A stretch of 64,000 nucleotides of DNA from Scolanthus callimorphus (GCA_033964015.1 CM066925.1:4234523-4298522), one strand, 5' to 3'; positions 9,906 to 24,561 are shown, counted from the first letter of the stretch. Made by a program: numbers and translations. The notes: generated by a model not told the origin, from the letters alone.

Positions 9906-12900
9906 AGCTAACGGAAAAGGCGACCTGTACGTTTTCGCGTGAGAGGTCACATTTATGTCAAAACAAAACACAAAAAGATTAACTGAGTATTAGGGGAATT
10001 TTTTAACAGATCTAAGTATAGCCCAATATAGATCCATTGATAGCTATCTACAGAAATCCATGCATGGGGTTTCTAAAGAAATGTTTATGCCAACTGTGCA
10101 TTTCACTCAGTCTTCGTCATCAGGGATTGGGAAGACTGGAGGACCATTAATCCCAGGTAAGATTCCTGAGACGGTCACGCGTTTCTGCTTTGGTACCAAA
10201 GCCCAACCCAACGCGTAAATGCAACAAGACCAGTTCTTTAGAGGATCACTTAAAAGGTCATAAAACGAGTCGCAAAATTAAATTGTAATCCTTAGTCATC
10301 AATTGTTAATTAATACTTATCAAATAAACCTTCTGCCATGAAATGAAACCTATAAATTATAACCTTAACTTTCCGTTAAAATAGAGTCGCACAGAAAAAT
10401 TTGTACAGAGGTTACCTTGGTTGGTTGATGACCAGGACCAAATGGATCGCCCAAAACAGTATGAAAATGAAGCACAATCTTAGCCAAAATCCCCGTGCCC
10501 ACAGCAGTCAGCCATTAAGGAAGATTTGAGATGATAAAACAATGCTACAAGGGACGAGCATATTGCAGGAAAACCAATTGTTGTTGAAAAATGTTTTCTC
10601 CTTCTGCTGCTCTCGTCAATTCGTACTCGCCATCTTGACTTAGTAGCAAGGCATCATGGGTACTTACAGGGATTCCACATGGCACAGGGATCCCAACGAA
10701 ACAGGGATACTGTGAGAATGCTCGCTGATATTAATCTATAAAGCGGAAGGCTAGATGGGGAAGGCATGACATAGCAAATATATACAATTTTTATTTATTT
10801 GTATTGTATATAACTGCCATGTTTATGTTAACGATAACGTTAACATATGATTGGATGCTTTGCTTTTTTGCCGGGGTCTAACTGGGGGCCGTGCAACACC
10901 CTCCTCGCAGGAGAGTAGCCATTAGCCAGCAGCCATAGCAAACGAGCAGCATACCTAGGTTGTACCACAAGGTTATGATTGGGTGTATGCATATTGTTGT
11001 GTGTTAAGTCCGAGGATTTACCAGGTACTACCTCCTTGATAGTAACGACCCATGCATACATGTCAGTATGGCCAAGAAGAGTGACCCATGCTAATACACC
11101 GTGGTGCATCCAGTGAGATACAAGGCTTTGTAGAGCACACCAGAGCACCAGATGATCAATGTAGAAACCAGCCTGACCAGCCATGAAATGCAAAACGTCA
11201 ATCACCATAAGAGGCCACCAAGATATATCTCATGAACTGTATTTTGTGTATGATACTAGGTGCTGCTGTATGGCAAAATTTATGAGTATGGTTACTTAAA
11301 ATTACTGTGGGGAGCTATGTAAGTAAATTGGTCACATTTCACTTGTATCAATATGCAAGTAAAATGCCCAATGTTATGCCTGGACATTTTATTTCAAACT
11401 TCATTGCGCTATAGAGCATAATGATGTGAATATATCATAAGTCCACACAGAGGTGTTGCCTTCCCACTGGTAGAGAACAGAAGCATGCATGTCAGTATGG
11501 TTATGAGGGGGTAGAACTCCAACATGCCCAGCCATGTCATCCAAAAGTCAATACCAGGAAAGGTCACCAAAATGTAACACAGAGGTGTTGCCTTCCCACT
11601 GGCAGAGAACAGAAGCATGCATGTCAGTATGGCCATGAGGGGGTAGAACTCCAACATGCCCAGACATGTCATCCAAAAGTCAATACCAGGAAAGGTCACC
11701 AAAATGTAACTTATATATATATATAGTACTTTAAACTTAATAGATAAAAATGTCAAAAAAGGTGAAATTTAAACAGGTGAACATTTATGTCAAAACAAAA
11801 CACAAAAAGATTAACTGAGTATTAGGGGAATTTTTTAACAGATCTAAGTATAGCCCAATATAGATCCATTGATAGCTATCTACAGAAATCCATGCATGGG
11901 GTTTCTAAAGAAATGTTTATGCCAACTGTGCATTTCACTCAGTCTTCGTCATCAGGGATTGGGAAGACTGGAGGACCATTAATCCCAGGTAAGATTCCTG
12001 AGACGGTCACGCGTTTCTGCTTTGGTACCAAAGCCCAACCCAACGCGTAAATGCAACAAGACCAGTTCTTTAGAGGATCACTTAAAAGGTCATAAAACGA
12101 GTCGCAAAATTAAATTGTAATCCTTAGTCATCAATTGTTAATTAATACTTATCAAATAAACCTTCTGCCATGAAATGAAACCTATAAATTATAACCTTAA
12201 CTTTCCGTTAAAATAGAGTCGCACAGAAAAATTTGTACAGAGGTTACCTTGGTTGGTTGATGACCAGGACCAAATGGATCGCCCAAAACAGTATGAAAAT
12301 GAAGCACAATCTTAGCCAAAATCCCCGTGCCCACAGCAGTCAGCCATTAAGGAAGATTTGAGATGATAAAACAATGCTACAAGGGACGAGCATATTGCAG
12401 GAAAACCAATTGTTGTTGAAAAATGTTTTCTCCTTCTGCCGCTCTCGTCAATTCGTACTCGCCATCTTGACTTAGTAGCAAGGCATCATGGGTACTTACA
12501 GGGATTCCACATGGCACAGGGATCCCAACGAAACAGGGATACTGTGAGAATGCTCGCTGATATTAATCTATAAAGCGGAAGGCTAGATGGGGAAGGCATG
12601 ACATAGCAAATATATACAATTTTTATTTATTTGTATTGTATATAACTGCCATGTTTATGTTAACGATAACGTTAACATATGATTGGATGCTTTGCTATTT
12701 TGCCGGGGTCTAACTGGGGGCCGTGCAACACCCTCCTCGCAGGAGAGTAGCCATTAGCCAGCAGCCATAGCAAACGAGCAGCATACCTAGGTTGTACCAC
12801 AAGGTTATGATTGGGTGTATGCATATTGTTGTGTGTTAAGTCCGAGGATTTACCAGGTACTACCTCCTTGATAGTAACGACCCATGCATACATGTCAGTA

Positions 12901-14142
12901 TGGCCAAGAAGAGTGACCCATGCTAATACACCGTGGTGCATCCAGTGAGATACAAGGCTTTGTAGAGCACACCAGAGCACCAGATGATCAATGTAGAAAC
13001 CAGCCTGACCAGCCATGAAATGCAAAACGTCAATCACCATAAGAGGCCACCAAGATATATCTCATGAACTGTATTTTGTGTATGATACTAGGTGCTGCTG
13101 TATGGCAAAATTTATGAGTATGGTTACTTAAAATTACTGTGGGGAGCTATGTAAGTAAATTGGTCACATTTCACTTGTATCAATATGCAAGTAAAATGCC
13201 CAATGTTATGCCTGGACATTTTATTTCAAACTTCATTGCGCTATAGAGCATAATGATGTGAATATATCATAAGTCCACACAGAGGTGTTGCCTTCCCACT
13301 GGTAGAGAACAGAAGCATGCATGTCAGTATGGTTATGAGGGGGTAGAACTCCAACATGCCCAGCCATGTCATCCAAAAGTCAATACCAGGAAAGGTCACC
13401 AAAATGTAACACAGAGGTGTTGCCTTCCCACTGGCAGAGAACAGAAGCATGCATGTCAGTATGGCCATGAGGGGGTAGAACTCCAACATGCCCAGACATG
13501 TCATCCAAAAGTCAATACCAGGAAAGGTCACCAAAATGTAACTTATATATATATATATAGTACTTTAAACTTAATAGATAAAAATGTCAAAAAAGGTGAA
13601 ATTTAAACAGGTGAACATTTATGTCAAAACAAAACACAAAAAGATTAACTGAGTATTAGGGGAATTTTTTAACAGATCTAAGTATAGCCCAATATAGATC
13701 CATTGATAGCTATCTACAGAAATCCATGCATGGGGTTTCTAAAGAAATGTTTATGCCAACTGTGCATTTCACTCAGTCTTCGTCATCAGGGATTGGGAAG
13801 ACTGGAGGACCATTAATCCCAGGTAAGATTCCTGAGACGGTCACGCGTTTCTGCTTTGGTACCAAAGCCCAACCCAACGCGTAAATGCAACAAGACCAGT
13901 TCTTTAGAGGATCACTTAAAAGGTCATAAAACGAGTCGCAAAATTAAATTGTAATCCTTAGTCATCAATTGTTAATTAATACTTATCAAATAAACCTTCT
14001 GCCATGAAATGAAACCTATAAATTATAACCTTAACTTTCCGTTAAAATAGAGTCGCACAGAAAAATTTGTACAGAGGTTACCTTGGTTGGTTGATGACCA
14101 GGACCAAATGGATCGCCCAAAACAGTATGAAAATGAAGCACA

Positions 14143-14144
14143 AA
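14143..14144. other. Fold-back junction of the macrosatellite
   Basis: To the left the minus-oriented unit runs to GAAGCACAA. To the right the plus-oriented unit begins ACGTTATCGTTAAC. At most one or two bases are shared, and the two units join at different internal coordinates, so the centre of the palindrome is asymmetric. Confidence 0.85.
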
Positions 14145-15608
14145 CGTTATCGTTAACATAAACATGGCAGTTATATACAATACAAATAAATAAAAATTGT
14201 ATATATTTGCTATGTCATGCCTTCCCCATCTAGCCTTCCGTTTTATAGATTAATATCAGCGAGCATTCTCACAGTATCCCTGTTTCGTTGGGATCCCTGT
14301 GCCATGTGGAATCCCTGTAAGTACCCATGATGCCTTGCTACTAAGTCAAGATGGCGAGTACGAATTGACGAGAGAGAGCGGCAGAAGGAGAAAACATTTT
14401 TCAACAACAATTGGTTTTCCTGCAATATGCTCGTCCCTTGTAGCATTGTTTTATCATCTCAAATCTTCCTTAATGGCTGACTGCTGTGGGCACGGGGATT
14501 TTGGCTAAGATTGTGCTTCATTTTCATACTGTTTTGGGCGATCCATTTGGTCCTGGTCATCAACCAACCAAGGTAACCTCTGTACAAATTTTTCTGTGCG
14601 ACTCTATTTTAACGGAAAGTTAAGGTTATAATTTATAGGTTTCATTTCATGGCAGAAGGTTTATTTGATAAGTATTAATTAACAATTGATGACTAAGGAT
14701 TACAATTTAATTTTGCGACTCGTTTTATGACCTTTTAAGTGATCCTCTAAAGAACTGGTCTTGTTGCATTTACGCGTTGGGTTGGGCTTTGGTACCAAAG
14801 CAGAAACGCGTGACCGTCTCAGGAATCTTACCTGGGATTAATGGTCCTCCAGTCTTCCCAATCCCTGATGACGAAGACTGAGTGAAATGCACAGTTGGCA
14901 TAAACATTTCTTTAGAAACCCCATGCATGGATTTCTGTAGATAGCTATCAATGGATCTATATTGGGCTATACTTAGATCTGTTAAAAAATTCCCCTAATA
15001 CTCAGTTAATCTTTTTGTGTTTTGTTTTGACATAAATGTTCACCTGTTTAAATTTCACCTTTTTGACATTTTTATCTATTAAGTTAAGTACTATATATAT
15101 ATATAAGTTACATTTTGGTGACCTTTCCTGGTATTGACTTTTGGATGACATGTCTGGGCATGTTGGAGTTCTACCCCCTCATGGCCATACTGACATGCAT
15201 GCTTCTGTTCTCTGCCAGTGGGAAGGCAACACCTCTGTGTTACATTTTGGTGACCTTTCCTGGTATTGACTTTTGGATGACATGGCTGGGCATGTTGGAG
15301 TTCTACCCCCTCATGGCCATACTGACATGCATGCTTCTGTTCTCTACCAGTGGGAAGGCAACACCTCTGTGTGGACTTATGATATATTCACATCATTATG
15401 CTCTATAGCGCAATGAAGTTTGAAATAAAATGTCCAGGCATAACATTGGGCATTTTACTTGCATATTGATACAAGTGAAATGTGACCAATTTACTTACAT
15501 AGCTCCCCACAGTAATTTTAAGTAACCATACTCATAAATTTTGCCATACAGCAGCACCTAGTATCATACACAAAATACAGTTCATGAGATATATCTTGGT
15601 GGCCTCTT

Positions 15609-15920
15609 ATGGTGATTGACGTTTTGCATTTCATGGCTGGACAGGCTGGTTTCTACATTGATCATCTGGTGCTCTGGTGTGCTCTACAAAGCCTTGTATC
15701 TCACTGGATGCACCACGGTGTATTAGCATGGGTCACTCTTCTTGGCCATACTGACATGTATGCATGGGTCGTTACTATCAAGGAGGTAGTACCTGGTAAA
15801 TCCTCGGACTTAACACACAACAATATGCATACACCCAATCATAACCTGCTGGCTAATGGCTACTCTCCTGCGAGGAGGGTGTTGCACGGCCCCCAGTTAG
15901 ACCCCGGCAAAAAAGCATAG
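15609..15920 (+). repeat. Copy R1 second open frame with a 39-bp deletion
   Basis: Compared with L2 and R2-R5, this copy lacks 39 bp directly after CCCAATCATAACC. The loss is a multiple of three, so the frame stays open (103 codons instead of 117). The deletion begins within a few bases of the unit coordinate where the whole array ends on both sides. Confidence 0.8.
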
Positions 15921-18900
15921 CATCCAATCATATGTTAACGTTATCGTTAACATAAACATGGCAGTTATATACAATCTACAAATAAATAAAAATTGTATAT
16001 ATTTGCTATGTCATGCCTTCCCCATCTAGCCTTCCGTTTTATAGATTAATATCAGCGAGCATTCTCATAGTGTCCCTGTTTCGTTGGGATTCCTGTGCCA
16101 TGTGGAATCCCTGTAAGTACCCATGATGCCTTGCTACTAAGTCAAGATGGCGAGTACGAATTGACAAGAGCGGCAGAACGAGAAAACATTTTTCAACAAC
16201 AATTGGTTTTCCTGCAATATGCTCGTCCCTTGTAGCATTGTTTTATCATCTCAAATCTTCCTTAATGGCTGACTGCTGTGGGCACAGGGATTTTGGCTAA
16301 GATTGCGCTTCATTTTCATATTGTTTTGGGCGATCCATGTGGTCCTGGTCATCAACCAACCAAGGTAACCTCTGTAAAAAAATTTCTGTGCGACTCTATT
16401 TTAACCGAAAGTTATAATATTTTATAGGTTTCATTTCATGGCAGATGGTTTATTATGATAAGTATTAATTAACAATTGATGACTAAGGATTACAATTTAA
16501 TTTTGCAACTCGTTTTATGACCTTTTAAGTGATCCTCTAAAGAACTGGTCTTGTTGCATTTACGCGTTGGGTTGGGCTTTGGTACCAAAGCAGAAACGTG
16601 TGACCGTCTCAGGAATCTTACCTGGGATTAATGGTCCTCCAGTCTTCCCAATCCCTGATGACGAAGACTGAGTGAAATGCACAGTTGGCATAAACATTTC
16701 TTTAGAAACCCCATGCATGGATTTCTGTAGATAGCTATCAATGGATCTATATTGGGCTATACTTAGATCTGTTAAAAAATTCCCCTAATACTCAGTTAAT
16801 CTTTTTACTGTGTTTTATTTTGACATAAATGTTCACCTGTTTTAAATTTCACCTGTTTTGACATTTTTATCTATTAAGTTAAGTACTATATATATATAAG
16901 TTACACTTTGGTGACCTTTCCTGGTATTGACTTTTGGATGACATGGCTGGGCATGTTGGAGTTCTGCCCCCTCATGGCCATACTGACATGCATGCTTCTG
17001 TTCTCTGCCAGTGGGAAGGCAACACCTCTGTGTTACATTTTGGTGACCTTTCCTGGTATTGACTTTTGGATGACAAGGCTGGGCATGTTGGAGTTCTACC
17101 CCCTCATGGCCATACTGACATGCATGCTTCTGTTCTCTGCCAGTGGGAAGGCAACACCTCTGTGTGTACTTATGATATATTCACATCATTATGCTCTATA
17201 GCGCAATGAAGTTTGAAATAAAATGTCCAGGCATAACATTGGGCATTTTACTTGCATATTGATACAAGTGAAATGTGAACAATTTACTTACATAGCTCCC
17301 CACAGTAATTGTAAGTAACCATACTCATAAATTTTGCCATACAGCAGCACCTAGTATCATACACAAAATACAGTTCATGAGATATATCTTGGTGGCCTCT
17401 TATGGTGATTGTCGTTTTGCATTTCATGGCTGGTCAGGCTGGTTTCTACATTGATCATCTGGTGCTCTGGTGTGCTCTACAAAGCCTTGTATATTCTCAC
17501 TGGATGCACCACGGTGTATTAGCATGGGTCACTCTTCTTGGCCATACTGACATGTATGCATGGGTCGTTACTATCAAGGAGGTAGTACCTGGTAAATCCT
17601 CGGACTTAACACACAACAATATGCATACACCCAATCATAACCTTGTGGTACAACCTAGGTATGCTGCTCGTTTGCTATGGCTGCTGGCTAATGGCTACTC
17701 TCCTGCGAGGAGGGTGTTGCACGGCCCCCAGTTAGACCCCGGCAAAAAAGCATAGCATCCAATCATATGTTAACGTTATCGTTAACATAAACATGGCAGT
17801 TATATACAATCTACAAATAAATAAAAATTGTATATATTTGCTATGTCATGCCTTCCCCATCTAGCCTTCCGTTTTATAGATTAATATCAGCGAGCATTCT
17901 CATAGTGTCCCTGTTTCGTTGGGATTCCTGTGCCATGTGGAATCCCTGTAAGTACCCATGATGCCTTGCTACTAAGTCAAGATGGCGAGTACGAATTGAC
18001 AAGAGCGGCAGAACGAGAAAACATTTTTCAACAACAATTGGTTTTCCTGCAATATGCTCGTCCCTTGTAGCATTGTTTTATCATCTCAAATCTTCCTTAA
18101 TGGCTGACTGCTGTGGGCACAGGGATTTTGGCTAAGATTGCGCTTCATTTTCATATTGTTTTGGGCGATCCATGTGGTCCTGGTCATCAACCAACCAAGG
18201 TAACCTCTGTAAAAAAATTTCTGTGCGACTCTATTTTAACCGAAAGTTATAATATTTTATAGGTTTCATTTCATGGCAGATGGTTTATTATGATAAGTAT
18301 TAATTAACAATTGATGACTAAGGATTACAATTTAATTTTGCAACTCGTTTTATGACCTTTTAAGTGATCCTCTAAAGAACTGGTCTTGTTGCATTTACGC
18401 GTTGGGTTGGGCTTTGGTACCAAAGCAGAAACGTGTGACCGTCTCAGGAATCTTACCTGGGATTAATGGTCCTCCAGTCTTCCCAATCCCTGATGACGAA
18501 GACTGAGTGAAATGCACAGTTGGCATAAACATTTCTTTAGAAACCCCATGCATGGATTTCTGTAGATAGCTATCAATGGATCTATATTGGGCTATACTTA
18601 GATCTGTTAAAAAATTCCCCTAATACTCAGTTAATCTTTTTACTGTGTTTTATTTTGACATAAATGTTCACCTGTTTTAAATTTCACCTGTTTTGACATT
18701 TTTATCTATTAAGTTAAGTACTATATATATATAAGTTACACTTTGGTGACCTTTCCTGGTATTGACTTTTGGATGACATGGCTGGGCATGTTGGAGTTCT
18801 GCCCCCTCATGGCCATACTGACATGCATGCTTCTGTTCTCTGCCAGTGGGAAGGCAACACCTCTGTGTTACATTTTGGTGACCTTTCCTGGTATTGACTT

Positions 18901-21900
18901 TTGGATGACAAGGCTGGGCATGTTGGAGTTCTACCCCCTCATGGCCATACTGACATGCATGCTTCTGTTCTCTGCCAGTGGGAAGGCAACACCTCTGTGT
19001 GTACTTATGATATATTCACATCATTATGCTCTATAGCCCAATGAAGTTTGAAATAAAATGTCCAGGCATAACATTGGGCATTTTACTTGCATATTGATAC
19101 AAGTGAAATGTGAACAATTTACTTACATAGCTCCCCACAGTAATTGTAAGTAACCATACTCATAAATTTTGCCATACAGCAGCACCTAGTATCATACACA
19201 AAATACAGTTCATGAGATATATCTTGGTGGCCTCTTATGGTGATTGTCGTTTTGCATTTCATGGCTGGTCAGGCTGGTTTCTACATTGATCATCTGGTGC
19301 TCTGGTGTGCTCTACAAAGCCTTGTATATTCTCACTGGATGCACCACGGTGTATTAGCATGGGTCACTCTTCTTGGCCATACTGACATGTATGCATGGGT
19401 CGTTACTATCAAGGAGGTAGTACCTGGTAAATCCTCGGACTTAACACACAACAATATGCATACACCCAATCATAACCTTGTGGTACAACCTAGGTATGCT
19501 GCTCGTTTGCTATGGCTGCTGGCTAATGGCTACTCTCCTGCGAGGAGGGTGTTGCACGGCCCCCAGTTAGACCCCGGCAAAAAAGCATAGCATCCAATCA
19601 TATGTTAACGTTATCGTTAACATAAACATGGCAGTTATATACAATCTACAAATAAATAAAAATTGTATATATTTGCTATGTCATGCCTTCCCCATCTAGC
19701 CTTCCGTTTTATAGATTAATATCAGCGAGCATTCTCATAGTGTCCCTGTTTCGTTGGGATTCCTGTGCCATGTGGAATCCCTGTAAGTACCCATGATGCC
19801 TTGCTACTAAGTCAAGATGGCGAGTACGAATTGACAAGAGCGGCAGAACGAGAAAACATTTTTCAACAACAATTGGTTTTCCTGCAATATGCTCGTCCCT
19901 TGTAGCATTGTTTTATCATCTCAAATCTTCCTTAATGGCTGACTGCTGTGGGCACAGGGATTTTGGCTAAGATTGCGCTTCATTTTCATATTGTTTTGGG
20001 CGATCCATGTGGTCCTGGTCATCAACCAACCAAGGTAACCTCTGTAAAAAATTTCTGTGCGACTCTATTTTAACCGAAAGTTATAATATTTTATAGGTTT
20101 CATTTCATGGCAGATGGTTTATTATGATAAGTATTAATTAACAATTGATGACTAAGGATTACAATTTAATTTTGCAACTCGTTTTATGACCTTTTAAGTG
20201 ATCCTCTAAAGAACTGGTCTTGTTGCATTTACGCGTTGGGTTGGGCTTTGGTACCAAAGCAGAAACGTGTGACCGTCTCAGGAATCTTACCTGGGATTAA
20301 TGGTCCTCCAGTCTTCCCAATCCCTGATGACGAAGACTGAGTGAAATGCACAGTTGGCATAAACATTTCTTTAGAAACCCCATGCATGGATTTCTGTAGA
20401 TAGCTATCAATGGATCTATATTGGGCTATACTTAGATCTGTTAAAAAATTCCCCTAATACTCAGTTAATCTTTTTACTGTGTTTTATTTTGACATAAATG
20501 TTCACCTGTTTTAAATTTCACCTGTTTTGACATTTTTATCTATTAAGTTAAGTACTATATATATATAAGTTACACTTTGGTGACCTTTCCTGGTATTGAC
20601 TTTTGGATGACATGGCTGGGCATGTTGGAGTTCTGCCCCCTCATGGCCATACTGACATGCATGCTTCTGTTCTCTGCCAGTGGGAAGGCAACACCTCTGT
20701 GTTACATTTTGGTGACCTTTCCTGGTATTGACTTTTGGATGACAAGGCTGGGCATGTTGGAGTTCTACCCCCTCATGGCCATACTGACATGCATGCTTCT
20801 GTTCTCTGCCAGTGGGAAGGCAACACCTCTGTGTGTACTTATGATATATTCACATCATTATGCTCTATAGCGCAATGAAGTTTGAAATAAAATGTCCAGG
20901 CATAACATTGGGCATTTTACTTGCATATTGATACAAGTGAAATGTGAACAATTTACTTACATAGCTCCCCACAGTAATTGTAAGTAACCATACTCATAAA
21001 TTTTGCCATACAGCAGCACCTAGTATCATACACAAAATACAGTTCATGAGATATATCTTGGTGGCCTCTTATGGTGATTGTCGTTTTGCATTTCATGGCT
21101 GGTCAGGCTGGTTTCTACATTGATCATCTGGTGCTCTGGTGTGCTCTACAAAGCCTTGTATATTCTCACTGGATGCACCACGGTGTATTAGCATGGGTCA
21201 CTCTTCTTGGCCATACTGACATGTATGCATGGGTCGTTACTATCAAGGAGGTAGTACCTGGTAAATCCTCGGACTTAACACACAACAATATGCATACACC
21301 CAATCATAACCTTGTGGTACAACCTAGGTATGCTGCTCGTTTGCTATGGCTGCTGGCTAATGGCTACTCTCCTGCGAGGAGGGTGTTGCACGGCCCCCAG
21401 TTAGACCCCGGCAAAAAAGCATAGCATCCAATCATATGTTAACGTTATCGTTAACATAAACATGGCAGTTATATACAATCTACAAATAAATAAAAATTGT
21501 ATATATTTGCTATGTCATGCCTTCCCCATCTAGCCTTCCGTTTTATAGATTAATATCAGCGAGCATTCTCATAGTGTCCCTGTTTCGTTGGGATTCCTGT
21601 GCCATGTGGAATCCCTGTAAGTACCCATGATGCCTTGCTACTAAGTCAAGATGGCGAGTACGAATTGACAAGAGCGGCAGAACGAGAAAACATTTTTCAA
21701 CAACAATTGGTTTTCCTGCAATATGCTCGTCCCTTGTAGCATTGTTTTATCATCTCAAATCTTCCTTAATGGCTGACTGCTGTGGGCACAGGGATTTTGG
21801 CTAAGATTGCGCTTCATTTTCATATTGTTTTGGGCGATCCATGTGGTCCTGGTCATCAACCAACCAAGGTAACCTCTGTAAAAAAATTTCTGTGCGACTC

Positions 21901-23850
21901 TATTTTAACCGAAAGTTATAATATTTTATAGGTTTCATTTCATGGCAGATGGTTTATTATGATAAGTATTAATTAACAATTGATGACTAAGGATTACAAT
22001 TTAATTTTGCAACTCGTTTTATGACCTTTAAGTGATCCTCTAAAGAACTGGTCTTGTTGCATTTACGCGTTGGGTTGGGCTTTGGTACCAAAGCAGAAAC
22101 GTGTGACCGTCTCAGGAATCTTACCTGGGATTAATGGTCCTCCAGTCTTCCCAATCCCTGATGACGAAGACTGAGTGAAATGCACAGTTGGCATAAACAT
22201 TTCTTTAGAAACCCCATGCATGGATTTCTGTAGATAGCTATCAATGGATCTATATTGGGCTATACTTAGATCTGTTAAAAAATTCCCCTAATACTCAGTT
22301 AATCTTTTTACTGTGTTTTATTTTGACATAAATGTTCACCTGTTTTAAATTTCACCTGTTTTGACATTTTTATCTATTAAGTTAAGTACTATATATATAT
22401 AAGTTATACTTTGGTGACCTTTCCTGGTATTGACTTTTGGATGACATGGCTGGGCATGTTGGAGTTCTGCCCCCTCATGGCCATACTGACATGCATGCTT
22501 CTGTTCTCTGCCAGTGGGAAGGCAACACCTCTGTGTTACATTTTGGTGACCTTTCCTGGTATTGACTTTTGGATGACAAGGCTGGGCATGTTGGAGTTCT
22601 ACCCCCTCATGGCCATACTGACATGCATGCTTCTGTTCTCTGCCAGTGGGAAGGCAACACCTCTGTGTGTACTTACGATATATTCACATCATTATGCTCT
22701 ATAGCGCAATGAAGTTTGAAATAAAATGTCCAGGCATAACATTGGGCATTTTACTTGCATATTGATACAAGTGAAATGTGACCAATTTACTTACATAGCT
22801 CCCCACAGTAATTTTAAGTAACCATACTCATAAATTTTGCCATACAGCAGCACCTAGTATCATACACAAAATACAGTTCATGAGATATATCTTGGTGGCC
22901 TCTTATGGTGATTGTCGTTTTGCATTTCATGGCTGGTCAGGCTGGTTTCTACATTGATCATCTGGTGCTCTGGTGTGCTCTACAAAGCCTTGTATATTCT
23001 CACTGGATGCACCACGGTGTATTAGCATGGGTCACTCTTCTTGGCCATACTGACATGTATGCATGGGTCGTTACTATCAAGGAGGTAGTACCTGGTAAAT
23101 CCTCGGACTTAACACACAACAATATGCATACACCCAATCATAACCTTGTGGTACAACCTAGGTATGCTGCTCGTTTGCTATGGCTGCTGGCTAATGGCTA
23201 CTCTCCTGCGAGGAGGGTGTTGCACGGCCCCCAGTTAGACCCCGGCAAAAAAGCATAGCATCCAATCATATGTTAACGTTATCGTTAACATAAACATGGC
23301 AGTTATATACAATCTACAAATAAATAAAAATTGTATATATTTGCTATGTCATGCCTTCCCCATCTAGCCTTCCGTTTTATAGATTAATATCAGCGAGCAT
23401 TCTCATAGTGTCCCTGTTTCGTTGGGATTCCTGTGCCATGTGGAATCCCTGTAAGTACCCATGATGCCTTGCTACTAAGTCAAGATGGCGAGTACGAATT
23501 GACAAGAGCGGCAGAACGAGAAAACATTTTTCAACAACAATTGGTTTTCCTGCAATATGCTCGTCCCTTGTAGCATTGTTTTATCATCTCAAATCTTCCT
23601 TAATGGCTGACTGCTGTGGGCACAGGGATTTTGGCTAAGATTGCGCTTCATTTTCATAGCGGAGCTCCTTGCGGCGGCCGAAGGCCGCCGCAAAGCGGAG
23701 CACCATACCTAAGAAAACAGCGTCAAAAACTGAAAATAATGTATTGGGTACCCTGTGTGAATTTATTGAGTAACCTGTGGAAATTGCTAGGGGTCGATCC
23801 GATTTTTGGACGTCTCAGCAAGCCCCGGATGTGTACGAGTTCGTGAAGCC

Positions 23851-23880
23851 TGACGTCACAATAGCCCTATTGTGACGTCA
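23851..23880. promoter_or_regulatory. Perfect palindrome with two CRE (TGACGTCA) sites
   Basis: TGACGTCACAATAG, a 2-bp spacer, then the exact reverse complement. Each end is a full CREB/ATF-type site. No gene start is recognisable nearby, so regulatory use is only a possibility. Confidence 0.5.
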
Positions 23881-23882
23881 AG

Positions 23883-23970
23883 CATGCTCAACTAACTGGG
23901 GGAGGGGCGCGTTGTCAGGAGGGATTAGGGAGTGCTCAACTAACGGGGGAGGGGCGCGTTGTCAGAGGGA
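23883..23970. repeat. Direct duplication of a G-rich segment
   Basis: GTGCTCAACTAAC, then GGGGGAGGGGCGCGTTGTCAG, occurs twice about 50 bp apart with small indels. Confidence 0.7.
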
Positions 23971-24561
23971 TGCTGATGCTCACGTGAAAGGTAAAATCGC
24001 AGGCACAAATACCAGCATGTTTTGGCAACATCCAAAAAAGACTACATGGCTGCTAGCGGCTGAAAAAACGACCTACAATAATTACTCAAAGGAGAAATGC
24101 CCGAAAAGAAGTCATGGAATCCAAACATTTGGTAGAGTGGGGAATAATAATCAAGTTGGAGTATTTTCTTTGCCGGCTTGCTCCTGAAATTCTTCCAGTC
24201 GGAGTTTCAAGGCCGAGAAATGACAGCTAACTGCAGAACCGTGCTATCACGCATTACGCCTCAAATGATAAAAATACGCGAAGAGGAAGCCATAGAATAC
24301 AAACATTGGGTCGAGGGATGAGGAAGGGATCGAGGAATGATAAATTTGGTTAAAATTATCTCTAGTAGAAGAGCAGAAAGCAGAAAGAAATGGAAGCACC
24401 AGAGACTCTCAGAGAGACCTAGACGGAAATTGCGCCCGGGGAGAGAAGGGTGAAGAAGCGGGGCAAAGCATGAGATCAGAGCAGAAAGTAACCACCAAAG
24501 AGAGGCATCCTGTTTTTTTCCATCATATCTTTTTGAGACTACTCGATAGTCGAGGATTAAT

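Larger units (their letters stand above)
7705..9950. mobile_element. 2.25-kb TIR transposon inserted in satellite copy L1
   Basis: Perfect 25-bp terminal inverted repeats begin GTGACCTCTCACGCGAAAAC. ATTT lies on both sides (7701-7704 and 9951-9954). The other satellite copies (for example near 11785 and 13620) keep the uninterrupted ACATTTATGTC, which is an empty site. A 4-bp duplication fits Sola, Chapaev or Ginger-type elements. The interior (8100-9590) has no convincing transposase frame. Confidence 0.88.

Noticed and set aside
6867..23258. Satellite open frames as a tandem family of real membrane-protein genes
   Set aside because: Some starts are non-ATG, no family is recognised, and copy differences often change the amino acid. 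They are kept as a finding to test and not called as genes.
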